A stretch of 64,000 nucleotides of DNA from VRUE01 sp963718755 (GCA_963718755.1 OY970376.1:434001-498000); one strand, 5' to 3'; positions 36,883-44,066 are shown, counted from the first letter of the stretch. Notes: generated from the letters alone by a model not told the origin. Numbers and translations are program-made.

Positions 36883-37455
36883 ATGCAAGTGACTGTAAAA
36901 ACGGCAGTAAGCAGATTCCAGATTCATGACGAGCTGACGGCTCCCGATGAGAGTGCTCCCCTGATCAAGAGCATCCAGGCGGGCGGCGGCGCGGTGACCA
37001 AGTTCGTCGGCGTCCTCGCCGGCGCTCCATCCGTGCTGCGTGCCTACACCCGGATGCGCTCGGAGCTTCGCGGCGGAGTGCTGCCGCTGGCCACGCGTGA
37101 GCGGATCGCCCTCGCGGTCGCCGAGCACCGACACGACTCCTACAGCATCGCCCAGCACGCCAAGTCAGCGCGGCGCGCCGGCCTCGGGCTGGATGAGGTC
37201 TCCCGGGCTCGCAGCTTCAGCTCGGGCGACGCCAAAGAGGCGGCGCTGCTCGATTACCTCAAGGCAACCCTCGACGCCGACGGCGTTCCCCCCCACCACC
37301 TCCACGAGGAGGCGCGGGAGATCGGCTGGAGCGACGAGGAGCTGCTCGAGGCGGTCGCGCATCTGGCGCTCAATGAGTTCCAGAGCTTGATCGCCAGCGC
37401 TGCGGCGCTGCCCAAAGATCAAGCAACGCCTGAAGTGCTTCCTTCAGCCGCATAA
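36883..37455 (+). CDS. Carboxymuconolactone decarboxylase/AhpD-like protein lacking the CxxC
   Basis: 190 aa, all-helical. RGGVLPLATRERIALAVAEH and the following QHAKSARRAGLGLDEV match the AhpD-like fold, but the expected C-x-x-C before the histidine reads HRHDSYSIAQH, so both redox cysteines are missing. It therefore cannot be a standard AhpD peroxidase partner; it may be a non-redox member such as a decarboxylase, or a sensor. Upstream lies an AT-rich palindrome (36791-36811). Confidence 0.75.
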   Translation: MQVTVKTAVSRFQIHDELTAPDESAPLIKSIQAGGGAVTKFVGVLAGAPSVLRAYTRMRSELRGGVLPLATRERIALAVAEHRHDSYSIAQHAKSARRAGLGLDEVSRARSFSSGDAKEAALLDYLKATLDADGVPPHHLHEEAREIGWSDEELLEAVAHLALNEFQSLIASAAALPKDQATPEVLPSAA

Positions 37456-37463
37456 GCGCTTGG

Positions 37464-37579
37464 AGGGGCCGGGGCTGCCCGGTCGGGCGCTGTCTTTTTC
37501 GCCTCTAAGCGAGCCTCTCTTGCCAAGTGGTTCGTGCGAAAAAGGTAGCGCCGCGCCCGACCGGGCAGCCCCGGCCCCT
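37464..37579. repeat. Long inverted-repeat element, class I copy 3
   Basis: Begins 9 nt after the AhpD-like stop. Perfect 27-bp arms: 37464-37490 with 37553-37579, almost pure G/C. Nested CTTTTTCGC (37494-37502) pairs with GCGAAAAAG (37536-37544). It is the longest-armed copy. Confidence 0.85.
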
Positions 37580-37665
37580 TTCTTCGGCTCAGGCCTGCTG
37601 CGGGAAAGCTGGGTCAACCCTGCACGCAAGCGGGCGGGCGGGCGGCTTGAGTCGCGCCAGGCGCG

Positions 37666-38394
37666 TCAGTTGAGGACGACGGTCGCCGTATAAAGCAGGC
37701 GGGCGGTGCTGTAGCGGCAGCCGTAGGTTGCTCGGGTGCCTGCTTTTTCCTGGGGCTTGCCCTGGCGGACGTCGGTGGTGTTGGTGCATTTGCCCGGTTC
37801 GCGGCTTGCTCGCCAGGCATTTTTCGCCGAGAGGTCCTGGGCGAAGGCCGGGGCCCAGGTGGGGATCGTGAGGCCGACTATGTCGTCCTTTTCGACCTTC
37901 AGGTTGGCGCCGAACTTGACCGTCTGCCCGAGGTACGGGCTGAGCACCTGGACGGAGCCCTGGCGGCGCAGGTTGTAGCGCGGTGGCTCCGTGCCCGGGA
38001 TGCGGCGCAGGATCGCCAGTCGCGCTTGCGGCGGCGTGCCGAAGAAGCCGTTGAAGAAGGAGCGCTGCGTGTTGGTTGGCTGGGCCAAGGTCAGCGTCCA
38101 TGCCTTCACCTTGCCGTCACGCGGAACGCGGTAGGGCAGGCTCGATTGGGCGGTGCTGACCTGGAAGCCGGTGACGCTGCCCACTGCCTGGCAGGGCAGC
38201 TCGGGGCAGGACGGGTCCGGCGTGCTCGCGGTGCTGCCGAGGATGACCGTCGTGCGCGGACTGGTCGCGGCGCCGGCGCCGGCAGCCATCACGATCAGGG
38301 CGGCGAGGCAGCCGGCGAGGCCAATCGCGATAGCGAAGCGGCCGCGCCGAGTGGCCCGATCGGTGACAACAGCTACCTCGGAAAACCTCGACAT
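37666..38394 (-). CDS. Secreted protein of unknown function
   Basis: 242 aa. AGAGGAG lies upstream of the ATG. N-terminal signal (hydrophobic about 21-43, ending AGAGAA) follows a 20-residue basic leader. The mature domain is beta-rich with cysteines in PDPSCPELPCQAVGSVTGFQ, CTNTTD and TYGCRY; SLPYRVPRDGKVKAWTLTLA and DDIVGLTIPTWAPAF suggest a jelly-roll-like fold. No catalytic motif recognised. Same orientation as the RlpA-like gene, 62 nt downstream of it. Confidence 0.7.
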   Translation of the reverse strand: MSRFSEVAVVTDRATRRGRFAIAIGLAGCLAALIVMAAGAGAATSPRTTVILGSTASTPDPSCPELPCQAVGSVTGFQVSTAQSSLPYRVPRDGKVKAWTLTLAQPTNTQRSFFNGFFGTPPQARLAILRRIPGTEPPRYNLRRQGSVQVLSPYLGQTVKFGANLKVEKDDIVGLTIPTWAPAFAQDLSAKNAWRASREPGKCTNTTDVRQGKPQEKAGTRATYGCRYSTARLLYTATVVLN

Positions 38395-38456
38395 GCCGCA
38401 CTCCTCTCTAGAAAAGACCTGCTTCGAGCGGGAAAGACTAGCCGTAGGAGCGGCCG

Positions 38457-38948
38457 TTAGCGGGTGGAGCGCTTCGCGCGCGAGCTTCGCGCGGAATCGA
38501 GCGAAATCGCGAAGCCGACCATGTCCGCCCCGACCTTGTCGAAGCCAAGGGCGCGGGCGGCAGCGTAAGTCAGGTCCCAATCGTTCCCATAGCTGTAGGG
38601 GCCGCGGTCAATAACCCTGGTGACAACCTGGCGTCCGCGGTAGACGAACTTGACCGCCGTACCGCACGGGAGGCTGCGGTGCGCGACGCCGACGGTCTCG
38701 GGACGAAGAACCTGACCGCAGGCCGTGTTGTTGCCGTAAAGGCCAGGCCCGTACCAGGTCGTGCCTGCCCACTGCAGCGGCGAGAAGGCAAGGTCGGTGC
38801 CGGCGTTGATCTGGCCGGAGGCAAGCGTCGAGACACCGCCGGTGACGGCTTGCGCCGGCGGCGCGCCAAGGACCAGCGTCGCTGCGACAAGCAGCAGGGC
38901 CGCACGGGAATGATCTTTCCGCCAAGGGCGGTTCGTCTTGCTCTTCAT
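38457..38948 (-). CDS. RlpA-like double-psi beta-barrel protein (cell-wall lytic family)
   Basis: 163 aa. Signal peptide about 1-34 (cleavage after PAQA). DPBB domain: ATWYG-type motif reads TTWYGPGLYGNNTACGQVL, followed by VGVAHRSLPCGTAVKFVYRG and RVIDRGPYSYGNDWDLTYAA; the Asp of VIDRGP corresponds to the catalytic Asp of lytic transglycosylase/expansin DPBB folds. It probably acts on peptidoglycan outside the membrane. The leader carries a c-di-AMP riboswitch, the usual partner of wall-hydrolase genes in Actinomycetota. Confidence 0.85.
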   Translation of the reverse strand: MKSKTNRPWRKDHSRAALLLVAATLVLGAPPAQAVTGGVSTLASGQINAGTDLAFSPLQWAGTTWYGPGLYGNNTACGQVLRPETVGVAHRSLPCGTAVKFVYRGRQVVTRVIDRGPYSYGNDWDLTYAAARALGFDKVGADMVGFAISLDSARSSRAKRSTR

Positions 38949-38960
38949 CGCTCTTTCGGA

Positions 38961-39110
38961 CGCTTACGGGGTTAGCTGACGGGCTCGCGCTGGAAAGAGC
39001 TGCGCTACGCGGCGGATGCCGGCGATTCGCCCCAACTTGTGGGTCCCCCGCTCCCCGCGATATGTGGCGGAGATTCAGCGGAAGTTGGCGGCACGTTAGC
39101 AGACGCTAAG
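38961..39110 (-). ncRNA. Cyclic-di-AMP riboswitch (ydaO/yuaA class)
   Basis: In the leader of the RlpA-like gene. On the minus strand the 3' part reads GAGCCCGTCAGCTAACCCCG followed by TAAGCG, and the 5' part GCTAACGTGCCGCCAAC, then GGGGAGCGGGGGACCCAC. These are the conserved ydaO/yuaA blocks (known to bind c-di-AMP and usually turn genes off). Boundaries approximate. The aptamer ends about 12 nt before the start codon, so control may be at translation. Confidence 0.8.
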
Positions 39111-39133
39111 ACAGCAAATTGTGAAGAGGTTGA

Positions 39134-39161
39134 AAAGGCCCCCTCCGGGGAGGGGGCCTTT
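39134..39161 (-). terminator. Terminator of rnpB
   Basis: A perfect 13-bp stem (39134-39146 with 39149-39161) directly after the RNase P RNA 3' end, followed on the minus strand by TTTTC. Confidence 0.8.
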
Positions 39162-39165
39162 CCGT

Positions 39166-39532
39166 AGCGGGCCTGTAAGCCGGATCCTGTCGTGAGCGAC
39201 CATCTATCTCACCGGGACCGAGGTCCCGAGGGGCCGCTGATGCGGCCCTGCGGCCTACCTGGATCTCGCCGGGCAGGGTCGACGATCCTGTTTGGCCTTG
39301 CACCGGGCGGGGTTTGCCTGGCCGCCGCGTCACCGCGGCGCCGGTGCGCTCTTACCGCACCATTTCACCTTTGCCTGTACGCAGCTCACGTGTGGCTGCG
39401 CCATCGGCCGTGTATTTCTGTGGCACTTTCCCGCGGGTTTCCCCGGGTGGGCGTTACCCACCGCCCTCGCCCTTTGGTGTCCGGACTTTCCTCGAGGGGT
39501 TTTCTCTCCCCCCGCGGTCGCTCGGCCCGCAC
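39166..39532 (-). ncRNA. rnpB: RNase P RNA, bacterial type A
   Basis: The minus strand carries GAGGAAAGTCCGGAC (39479-39493), the CR-I/P4 5' signature, GGTAAGAGCGCACC in the middle, and the 3' GAGATAGATGGTCGCTCACG plus ACAGGATCCGGCTTACAGG (CR-V). The ends pair as P1 (GCGGGCC with GGCCCGC). Length about 367 nt is normal. It is the catalytic subunit for tRNA 5' maturation. Ends are estimated from P1. Confidence 0.93.
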
Positions 39533-39604
39533 TCCCGATGCTAGCGCGAGAGCAGTCCCTGACAGGCGCCCTCGCGACAATTGCATCGAATATCCTGCGC
39601 GGCG

Positions 39605-40429
39605 ATGCCGGTAGCCGTCGTAACCGGAGCGGGAGGAGGGCTCGGGCGTGCAATCGCCCTCGATCTTGCGAGCCGCGGCTACCTGGTCCAGGCAACCGAC
39701 CTGGACGCCGCGGCCGCGGCCGAGACCGCCTCCCAGATCGGCGCAGGCGCCAGCTCCGCCGAGCTCGACGTAACCGATGGCGAGGCATGCCGCGCGGTCG
39801 CCGCCGCCGCGGCAACCCGGTCCGGACGGCTCGACCTCTGGGTCAACAACGCCGGGGTGCTGATCACCGGCCCCTCCTGGCAACAGGACGAGGCGACGCG
39901 CAGGACGATGCTCGACGTCAACGCGCTCGGCACGATGAACGGCACCGTCGCCGCGCTGGAGAAGATGCTCCCCAGCGGCAGCGGACATGTGATCAACGTG
40001 ATCTCGCTGGCCGGGCTCGTGGCGGCACCAGGCGAGGTCAACTACTCGGCCAGCAAGCACGCGGCGATGGCCTTCACCCTCGGCACGCTCTTCGACCTGC
40101 GTCGCTCCGGGGTCAAGGACATACAGATCTCCGCTGTTTGCCCCGACGGCATCTGGACGCCGATGCTCGCCGACAAACTCGACGACCCAGCGGCAGCCGG
40201 CTCTTTCTCCGGCGAGCTGCTGACGCCTGAGCGGGTCGCAACCGAGGTCGGCAAGCTCACCGAACGACCGCGGCCGATGCTCGTGCTGCCGCGCTGGCGG
40301 GGACCGCTGCTGCGCCTCTTCGACCTCTTCCCGCGCCTTGCCCTGCGCCTGCTGCCGCTGGTGATGCGCGACGCCCAGCGACGCCAGCGGCGCTACAAGA
40401 AGTTGATCGAAGCGGGCAAGTGGCCTTGA
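39605..40429 (+). CDS. Short-chain dehydrogenase/reductase
   Basis: 274 aa classical SDR. VVTGAGGGLGRAIALDLA (NAD(P)-binding TGxxxGxG), LWVNNAGVL, NVISLAG with catalytic Ser, and YSASKHA with catalytic Tyr/Lys. Acidic residue after strand 2 (ATDLDAA) suggests NAD(H) preference. The C terminus (about 215-274) is hydrophobic then basic (RLFDLFPRLALRLLPLVMRD, QRRQRRYKK), possibly membrane-associating. The start at 39605 is inferred by alignment with SDRs; there is no strong ribosome-binding site, so it may be near-leaderless. Substrate unknown. Confidence 0.85.
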   Translation: MPVAVVTGAGGGLGRAIALDLASRGYLVQATDLDAAAAAETASQIGAGASSAELDVTDGEACRAVAAAAATRSGRLDLWVNNAGVLITGPSWQQDEATRRTMLDVNALGTMNGTVAALEKMLPSGSGHVINVISLAGLVAAPGEVNYSASKHAAMAFTLGTLFDLRRSGVKDIQISAVCPDGIWTPMLADKLDDPAAAGSFSGELLTPERVATEVGKLTERPRPMLVLPRWRGPLLRLFDLFPRLALRLLPLVMRDAQRRQRRYKKLIEAGKWP

Positions 40430-40545
40430 CGGCCCCAGAGGTCGCAATGCGGCGTCCTCAGTCGGCCATCTTCGGGTCACGCACTGACGTGCGCTCCCCT
40501 TACTGGCCTCCCTGCGTCCTTTCCTGATGACCTCTGGGTCGCGTC
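40430..40545. repeat. Long inverted-repeat element, class II copy 2
   Basis: Fills the gap between the convergent SDR and lexA stops. Outer arms CCCAGAGGTC (40434-40443) and GACCTCTGGG (40529-40538) plus distal GAC/GTC. On the minus strand the core reads GGACGCAGGGAGG (40507-40519) and GGGAGCGCAC-GT-CAGTGCGTGACC (40475-40498), the same blocks as the element at 29021-29140, while the outer arms differ. Confidence 0.8.
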
Positions 40546-41158
40546 AAACTTTTCTTACAACGCCGATCACACGGCCGATGACGCTGACCTCGGCGCTGCG
40601 GATCGGCTCCATCTTCTCGTTCTCGGGCTGCAGGCGGATGTGGTCCGATTCACGGAAGAAACGCTTGACAGTGGCCTCCTCGCCGAGCAGGGCGACGACG
40701 ATCTCGCCGTCGGTCGCATCCTGGGCCGGGCGGACGATTACGTAGTCGCCCTCGAAGATGCCCGCTTCCACCATGCTTTCGCCGCGCACGCGGAGGACGT
40801 AGTCGCCTTCCTCGCCGCCGACGACGTCGGGGATCTCGATGTATTCCTCGATGTTCTCCTCGGCGAGGATCGGCGCACCGGCAGCTACGTGACCGACCAG
40901 GGGAAGCCCAGATTGCTCGGGCAGGATCGTCTTCTTCGCCTTGTCGAAGAGCAGCTCGATCGCCCGCGGTTTGGAAGGGTCGCGGCGCAGCAGGCCGATC
41001 TTCTCGAGGTTGGCGAGGTGCGCGTGAACGGTCGACGAAGAGTGCAGGCCGACGGCTTTGCCGATCTCGCGCACGGTCGGCGGGTAGCCGGTTTTATCCG
41101 CATAGCGGCGGATGAAGTCGAAGATCTCCTTTTGCCTCTTGGTCAGGTCCAGGTCCAC
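40544..41158 (-). CDS. lexA: LexA repressor
   Basis: 204 aa from a GTG start with GAGGAGG 8 nt upstream. The N-terminal winged helix (DLTKRQKEIFDFIRRYADK, then GYPPTVREIGKAVGLHSSST) binds SOS boxes. The cleavage site is Ala93-Gly94 in GHVAAGAP, the catalytic Ser is in RGESMVEAGI (about Ser128) and Lys in ATVKRFF (about Lys165), so RecA-stimulated self-cleavage should be intact. An SOS box lies 38 nt upstream, fitting autoregulation. Confidence 0.96.
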   Translation of the reverse strand: MDLDLTKRQKEIFDFIRRYADKTGYPPTVREIGKAVGLHSSSTVHAHLANLEKIGLLRRDPSKPRAIELLFDKAKKTILPEQSGLPLVGHVAAGAPILAEENIEEYIEIPDVVGGEEGDYVLRVRGESMVEAGIFEGDYVIVRPAQDATDGEIVVALLGEEATVKRFFRESDHIRLQPENEKMEPIRSAEVSVIGRVIGVVRKV

Positions 41159-41195
41159 CAAGTGATCCTCCTCGTCGACAAACAGCCGCAGACGT

Positions 41196-41211
41196 TCGAA
41201 CACTTGTTCGC
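41196..41211. promoter_or_regulatory. SOS box (LexA operator)
   Basis: TCGAACACTTGTTCGC matches the Gram-positive/actinobacterial LexA consensus CGAAC-N4-GTTCG exactly in both half-sites (41197-41210), in the lexA leader. Confidence 0.9.
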
Positions 41212-41320
41212 AGAGTAACGGGCCATACGGACGCACGCAACCGAAACCCCCTCGACGCAAGCCTTCATACCCACCCCCACCCGCCAGCCGCGGCAAACAT
41301 CTAGAATCGACGCCCCTCGA

Positions 41321-41406
41321 GCGGCTGTGGCGGAACTGGTAGACGCGCAAGGTTGAGGGCCTTGTGTCCCTAACGGGACGTGATGGTTCGACTCCATTCA
41401 GCCGCA
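41321..41406 (+). tRNA. tRNA-Leu (GAG)
   Basis: 86 nt. Acceptor GCGGCTG pairs with CAGCCGC, discriminator A, no encoded CCA. Anticodon stem CAAGG/CCTTG with loop TTGAGGG gives anticodon GAG. The long variable arm (TGTCCCTAACGGGAC) is class II, as expected for Leu. Its 3' 60 nt are the left attachment site of the integrated element. Confidence 0.95.
41347..41406 (+). repeat. Attachment site (left), inside tRNA-Leu
   Basis: 60 bp identical to 52218-52277, from the anticodon arm to the tRNA 3' end. Identity stops at base 41347 on the 5' side (GCGC versus TGCT context) and at the discriminator base on the 3' side. Confidence 0.93.
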
Positions 41407-41410
41407 CTCT

Positions 41411-41438
41411 CGCAAGCCCCGGTCCGCCGGGGTTTGCG
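41411..41438 (+). terminator. Hairpin terminator brought in after tRNA-Leu
   Basis: CGCAAGCCCCGG pairs with CCGGGGTTTGCG (one G-T pair), loop TCCG, 5 nt after the tRNA. It belongs to the element and replaces the original tRNA terminator now at 52281. Confidence 0.7.
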
Positions 41439-41729
41439 CGTTGCGGGGGCGGTGCCGTGAGGGCGAATCGAGCGACCCGGCCGCCGACTCCTCGTCCCCT
41501 CCTCGTCCCATTTCCTCCCCCGCGAGCGGCCGGACGGTCCCTTAAGGCTCGGCTAGCGCGCGGTTGGACTAGCGATCTGCCTGCCCCAAGAATCACGAAG
41601 ACCCGCCGGAGCGGGTCTTGAATCGCGAGAGGGAGTCACCCTCGAACGGCTGATAACCAAGACCCAAGCTAGCACGCACTTGCGGATTGTCAACTAGCTA
41701 CGCAGCAAATCTTGCGGTATCTTCGCGGC
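41439..41729. other. Non-coding left end of the element with two small hairpins
   Basis: No supported gene. AAGACCCGC-CGGA-GCGGGTCTT (41598-41619) is a perfect hairpin and GAGGG-AGTCA-CCCTC (41629-41643) follows. Next comes CGAACGGCTGATAACC (41643-41658), repeated exactly at 41754-41769 inside the tRNA-like sequence. Confidence 0.6.
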
Positions 41730-41820
41730 GGAGGTTGAAGCGTTGAGGTGGCGCGAACGGCTGATAACCGGGAGTTCGGTTTAGTCACCGGATGGGGTTC
41801 GAGTCCCCCGGCCTCCGCCA
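41730..41820 (+). tRNA. tRNA-like sequence with encoded CCA, Ile(GAT)-like anticodon loop
   Basis: 91 nt. Acceptor GGAGGTT pairs with GGCCTCC (two G-T pairs), discriminator G and encoded CCA; D stem GCG/CGC with a GG-containing loop; T arm GGGG-TTCGAGT-CCCC. The anticodon arm CGG-CTGATAA-CCG has only 3 bp and would read GAT, yet the variable region is about 20 nt, unlike normal tRNA-Ile. It may be a degenerate or atypical element-borne tRNA. Confidence 0.5.
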
Positions 41821-41835
41821 CAACTTACCGAGGGG

Positions 41836-41906
41836 CTGCGGGATCACTGAGCGGGCCGCCACAATCACGCGGCTGCGGCCGACTACCGCGTTCGCTCAGC
41901 CCGCAG
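41836..41906. other. Long bulged hairpin after the tRNA-like sequence
   Basis: CTGCGGG (41836-41842) and CTGAGCG (41847-41853) pair with CGCTCAG (41893-41899) and CCCGCAG (41900-41906) across a 4-nt bulge; the loop has a further GGCCGC/GCGGCC pairing. Terminator or structured RNA. The rest of 41821-42020 shows nothing else. Confidence 0.5.
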
Positions 41907-42020
41907 TCCCCTGGTTCGTATTCAGGCCCGCCGGTTCATCTTCGACTAGGCCCGACGCCTAGCCAGAGACGATGCCCCCGCTAGCGTCTTGGCGGCCGGA
42001 CAGCCTTGCGGCGCTGAGGC

Positions 42021-42281
42021 TCAGTCGATCCCGGCGAACAACTCAGCGGGCGGAACCTCTAGCCCGGCGGCCAGCTTGAAGATCGTTGGCAGCGTCGGCT
42101 TGCGCTCGCCGCTCTCAATCCGAGCGATGGCGGTTTGATGGAGGCCGCAGGACCATCCAAGCGCCTCCTGAGTTAGGCCGCGCTGCTCTCTCAGCCGCTC
42201 GACGTTGGCGGCGAATGCGGCGGCGGGCGTATCGGATCGGGCGGGCACTTGAGCAGGTTCGCCGCGCCTCCCACGTCGCAA
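42021..42281 (-). CDS. XRE-family HTH regulator (element repressor candidate)
   Basis: 86 aa from a TTG; a GTG at 42248 (75 aa) is an alternative. The HTH is canonical: ERLREQRGLTQEALGWSCGL, HQTAIARIESGERKPTLPTI, then FKLAAGLEVPPAELF. It is the only minus-strand gene in the left half of the element and faces away from the rightward genes, the layout of a CI-like repressor with its divergent lytic/replication operon. Confidence 0.85.
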   Translation of the reverse strand: MRRGRRGEPAQVPARSDTPAAAFAANVERLREQRGLTQEALGWSCGLHQTAIARIESGERKPTLPTIFKLAAGLEVPPAELFAGID

Positions 42282-42321
42282 CCTGCCAGATCGTCATAGA
42301 TCTGTCTAGACTGCTCCATTC

Positions 42322-42337
42322 CTATAAAGCTATAAAG
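42322..42337. promoter_or_regulatory. Tandem CTATAAAG repeat in divergent promoter region
   Basis: Two head-to-tail copies of CTATAAAG (42322-42329, 42330-42337), AT-rich, between the leftward XRE gene and the rightward winged-helix gene. Likely promoter -10 or repressor site; upstream AGATCTGTCTAGA is partly palindromic. Confidence 0.4.
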
Positions 42338-42436
42338 GGCAATCGGAGGTCTGTTCCCTTTATGAAGCGCGCCCATGTGAGATTGCGTCAGTTCGTCCGG
42401 TGGCTTCTGCCGTCGCCCGACCACAAGGAGACACAG

Positions 42437-42697
42437 ATGCGAAGCAACCCGATCCGAGCCGCAATTTTGAAGCTGCTCGAAGACAGTCCCGAGCCGCCGG
42501 GCACAACTGCCGAGGAAGTGCGCGCCGAGCTTCAAGCCGACGCGCCCCTGTCGGCGGTCGCCTACCACCTTCGCGTGCTTGCCGACAATGACTACTTGAG
42601 GCGCGACGATTCGGAAACTGACCCGCTTCCTTGTCGCGTCTGCGTAGTTGCCCCGGCCCGGTTTCAGCAGTTGCCGCAGGCTGCCAAAGCGTCATAA
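42437..42697 (+). CDS. Small winged-helix protein
   Basis: 86 aa. AAGGAGACACAG precedes the ATG. An ArsR/MarR-like winged helix is visible: NPIRAAILKLLEDSPEPPGT, then TAEEVRAELQADAPLSAVAY and HLRVLADNDYLRRDD. First rightward gene of the element after the divergent repressor; possibly a second regulator of early functions. No ligand domain. Confidence 0.7.
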   Translation: MRSNPIRAAILKLLEDSPEPPGTTAEEVRAELQADAPLSAVAYHLRVLADNDYLRRDDSETDPLPCRVCVVAPARFQQLPQAAKAS

Positions 42698-42823
42698 TCG
42701 CTAGCCTGTGGAACACAGAAATAGCGGCGGCCGCCGAACTGCTGCCGCACGTCAAGACGGCGGACGTCTCGCTGTCGGAGGTCGCGTTCCAACTCGACCG
42801 CCTAACCGAGGAAAGGAAGATCG

Positions 42824-43183
42824 ATGGCAAGACAGGGGGCGTCCACAGTGCCCGTTAAGTCGCTGCCAATTCTCATCGCCGCCCTATTGGTCGCCGCGAT
42901 GCTGGCCGTGGGGTGCGGTGGCTCTAACGACACGGCCACCACGGTGACTGTCGAAAGCAAGGCGAAGAACTCCACGCAGCTAAGTCCCGACCTGGAAGCA
43001 CGATTTGAAGTCGCCGACGAACTCGAACGCCGTGCGGAACGACGGCTGATCGAAGCCGAAACCGCTAACCGGGAAGGCCGCGAAGCTGAAAGCCTCAGCC
43101 TGAGCACGTCAGGAGAACGTCTGCTCGAACAAGCCGAAACGGTCATCGCAGATATCGAAAAGATCAACCGCGAAGAACGCTGA
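42824..43183 (+). CDS. Putative lipoprotein with coiled-coil domain
   Basis: 119 aa. GAGGAAAGGAAG precedes the ATG. Signal with lipobox LAVGC (Cys about 31), then a Thr/Ser linker and a continuous charged helix (LEARFEVADELERRAERRLI, AETANREGREAESLSL). It would be anchored on the outer face of the membrane. In an integrated element such lipoproteins are often superinfection-exclusion or surface-modifying factors, but nothing here proves that. Confidence 0.7.
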   Translation: MARQGASTVPVKSLPILIAALLVAAMLAVGCGGSNDTATTVTVESKAKNSTQLSPDLEARFEVADELERRAERRLIEAETANREGREAESLSLSTSGERLLEQAETVIADIEKINREER

Positions 43184-43296
43184 GTAGGCGGCGACCGACT
43201 GACCGCGCCGCCACTCGCACCCGCCCCGCGACGTAGGGATGCCGTTGCTATCGCGGCGCTAGTCGCATATCCGGTCCCGCTCCTAGAGTCATCGGG

Positions 43297-43881
43297 ATGG
43301 CAACGGTTCCAGGCATTTGCGACAACTGCGGCGCGATATTCGGCACCGAGGCACTGACCGGAGCCGAAGGCCGCAACATTGATTTGAGCGGAGCCAAGGT
43401 CGGCCCCTGTCCGAACTGTGGCGCCGATGGGAGCGTGCCGGAGGGAACCTACGACCTCATCTTCGACACGCTGCGGGTAGCCAAGGAGGCGGCCATCGAA
43501 AAGGTCATCTTCGATTCGATTATCGAAGTGCTGGAGGATCGGTCGGCCGGGAAGGTGACTGACGCCGAGGTCATGGAGCGCGTCGAGGCGACGGCGCCCG
43601 CGCTCGCCCCAACGGTGAAGGGCTACCTCGCCAAGTCGGACCCGGCGAGTTGGATCGCGATGCTGATTTCGATCCTGATGCTGCTGCAATCGTCTTCGGC
43701 ACCGTCGCCCCCTTCGGCCGAAGAAATCGCGGAAGCGATCTGGGCGAAAGACCATTCGGCGCAAGTCGCGCCCCCCGTTGCCGGGGACGCCCCGCCGAGA
43801 CGGTCCGCGAAGCCTCGCCCCAAACGGCCACCGAAGGCCCACGGCAAGGCGAAGCAGCGGAGGTCGCGAAAGCGCCGGTAG
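43297..43881 (+). CDS. Zinc-ribbon, membrane-associated protein with basic tail
   Basis: 194 aa, family not recognised. Zinc ribbon from GICDNCGAIFG (CxxC) and GPCPNCGADG (CxxC), residues 8-45; a helical middle (IFDTLRVAKEAAIEKVIFDS); a hydrophobic segment SWIAMLISILMLLQSS (about 118-132); then a Pro/Arg/Lys-rich C terminus (KPRPKRPPKAHGKAKQRRSR) able to bind nucleic acid. An orphan cargo-type gene in the element; a toxin-like or defence role is possible but unsupported. Confidence 0.65.
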   Translation: MATVPGICDNCGAIFGTEALTGAEGRNIDLSGAKVGPCPNCGADGSVPEGTYDLIFDTLRVAKEAAIEKVIFDSIIEVLEDRSAGKVTDAEVMERVEATAPALAPTVKGYLAKSDPASWIAMLISILMLLQSSSAPSPPSAEEIAEAIWAKDHSAQVAPPVAGDAPPRRSAKPRPKRPPKAHGKAKQRRSRKRR

Positions 43882-43914
43882 CCACACTCCCTGCATGCGG
43901 AGCAGGGCGCCAAC

Positions 43915-44016
43915 CATTTCCTTACCTGAGTTTAAGGGCGCATTTCCTTACTTCGCGCTGCGATCCTACGGGGCGGCAAAGTGGCTCACAAGGCCGGATC
44001 GCGGACGTTTCCTTAC
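43915..44016. promoter_or_regulatory. Three direct repeats of TTTCCTTAC upstream of the second XRE gene
   Basis: CATTTCCTTAC at 43915-43925 and 43941-43951 (26 bp apart) and GTTTCCTTAC at 44007-44016, all in the 185-bp gap before the XRE gene at 44067. AT-rich for this genome. Possible binding sites of that regulator or of a replication protein. Confidence 0.55.
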
Positions 44017-44066
44017 TGTCGGTAATCCGTTGTGCATCGTTTTTCAAAACCTCTAGCGTGTGCCAC

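Noticed and set aside
41730..41820. tmRNA 3' end instead of a tRNA-like sequence
   Set aside because: The T arm and CCA would fit, but the matching 5' domain and tag reading frame were not found upstream.
42631..42858. Open frame overlapping the winged-helix and lipoprotein genes
   Set aside because: No ribosome-binding site, overlaps both neighbours. The ADVSLSEVAFQLDRL segment slightly resembles a winged helix, so a frameshifted remnant is possible but unproven.
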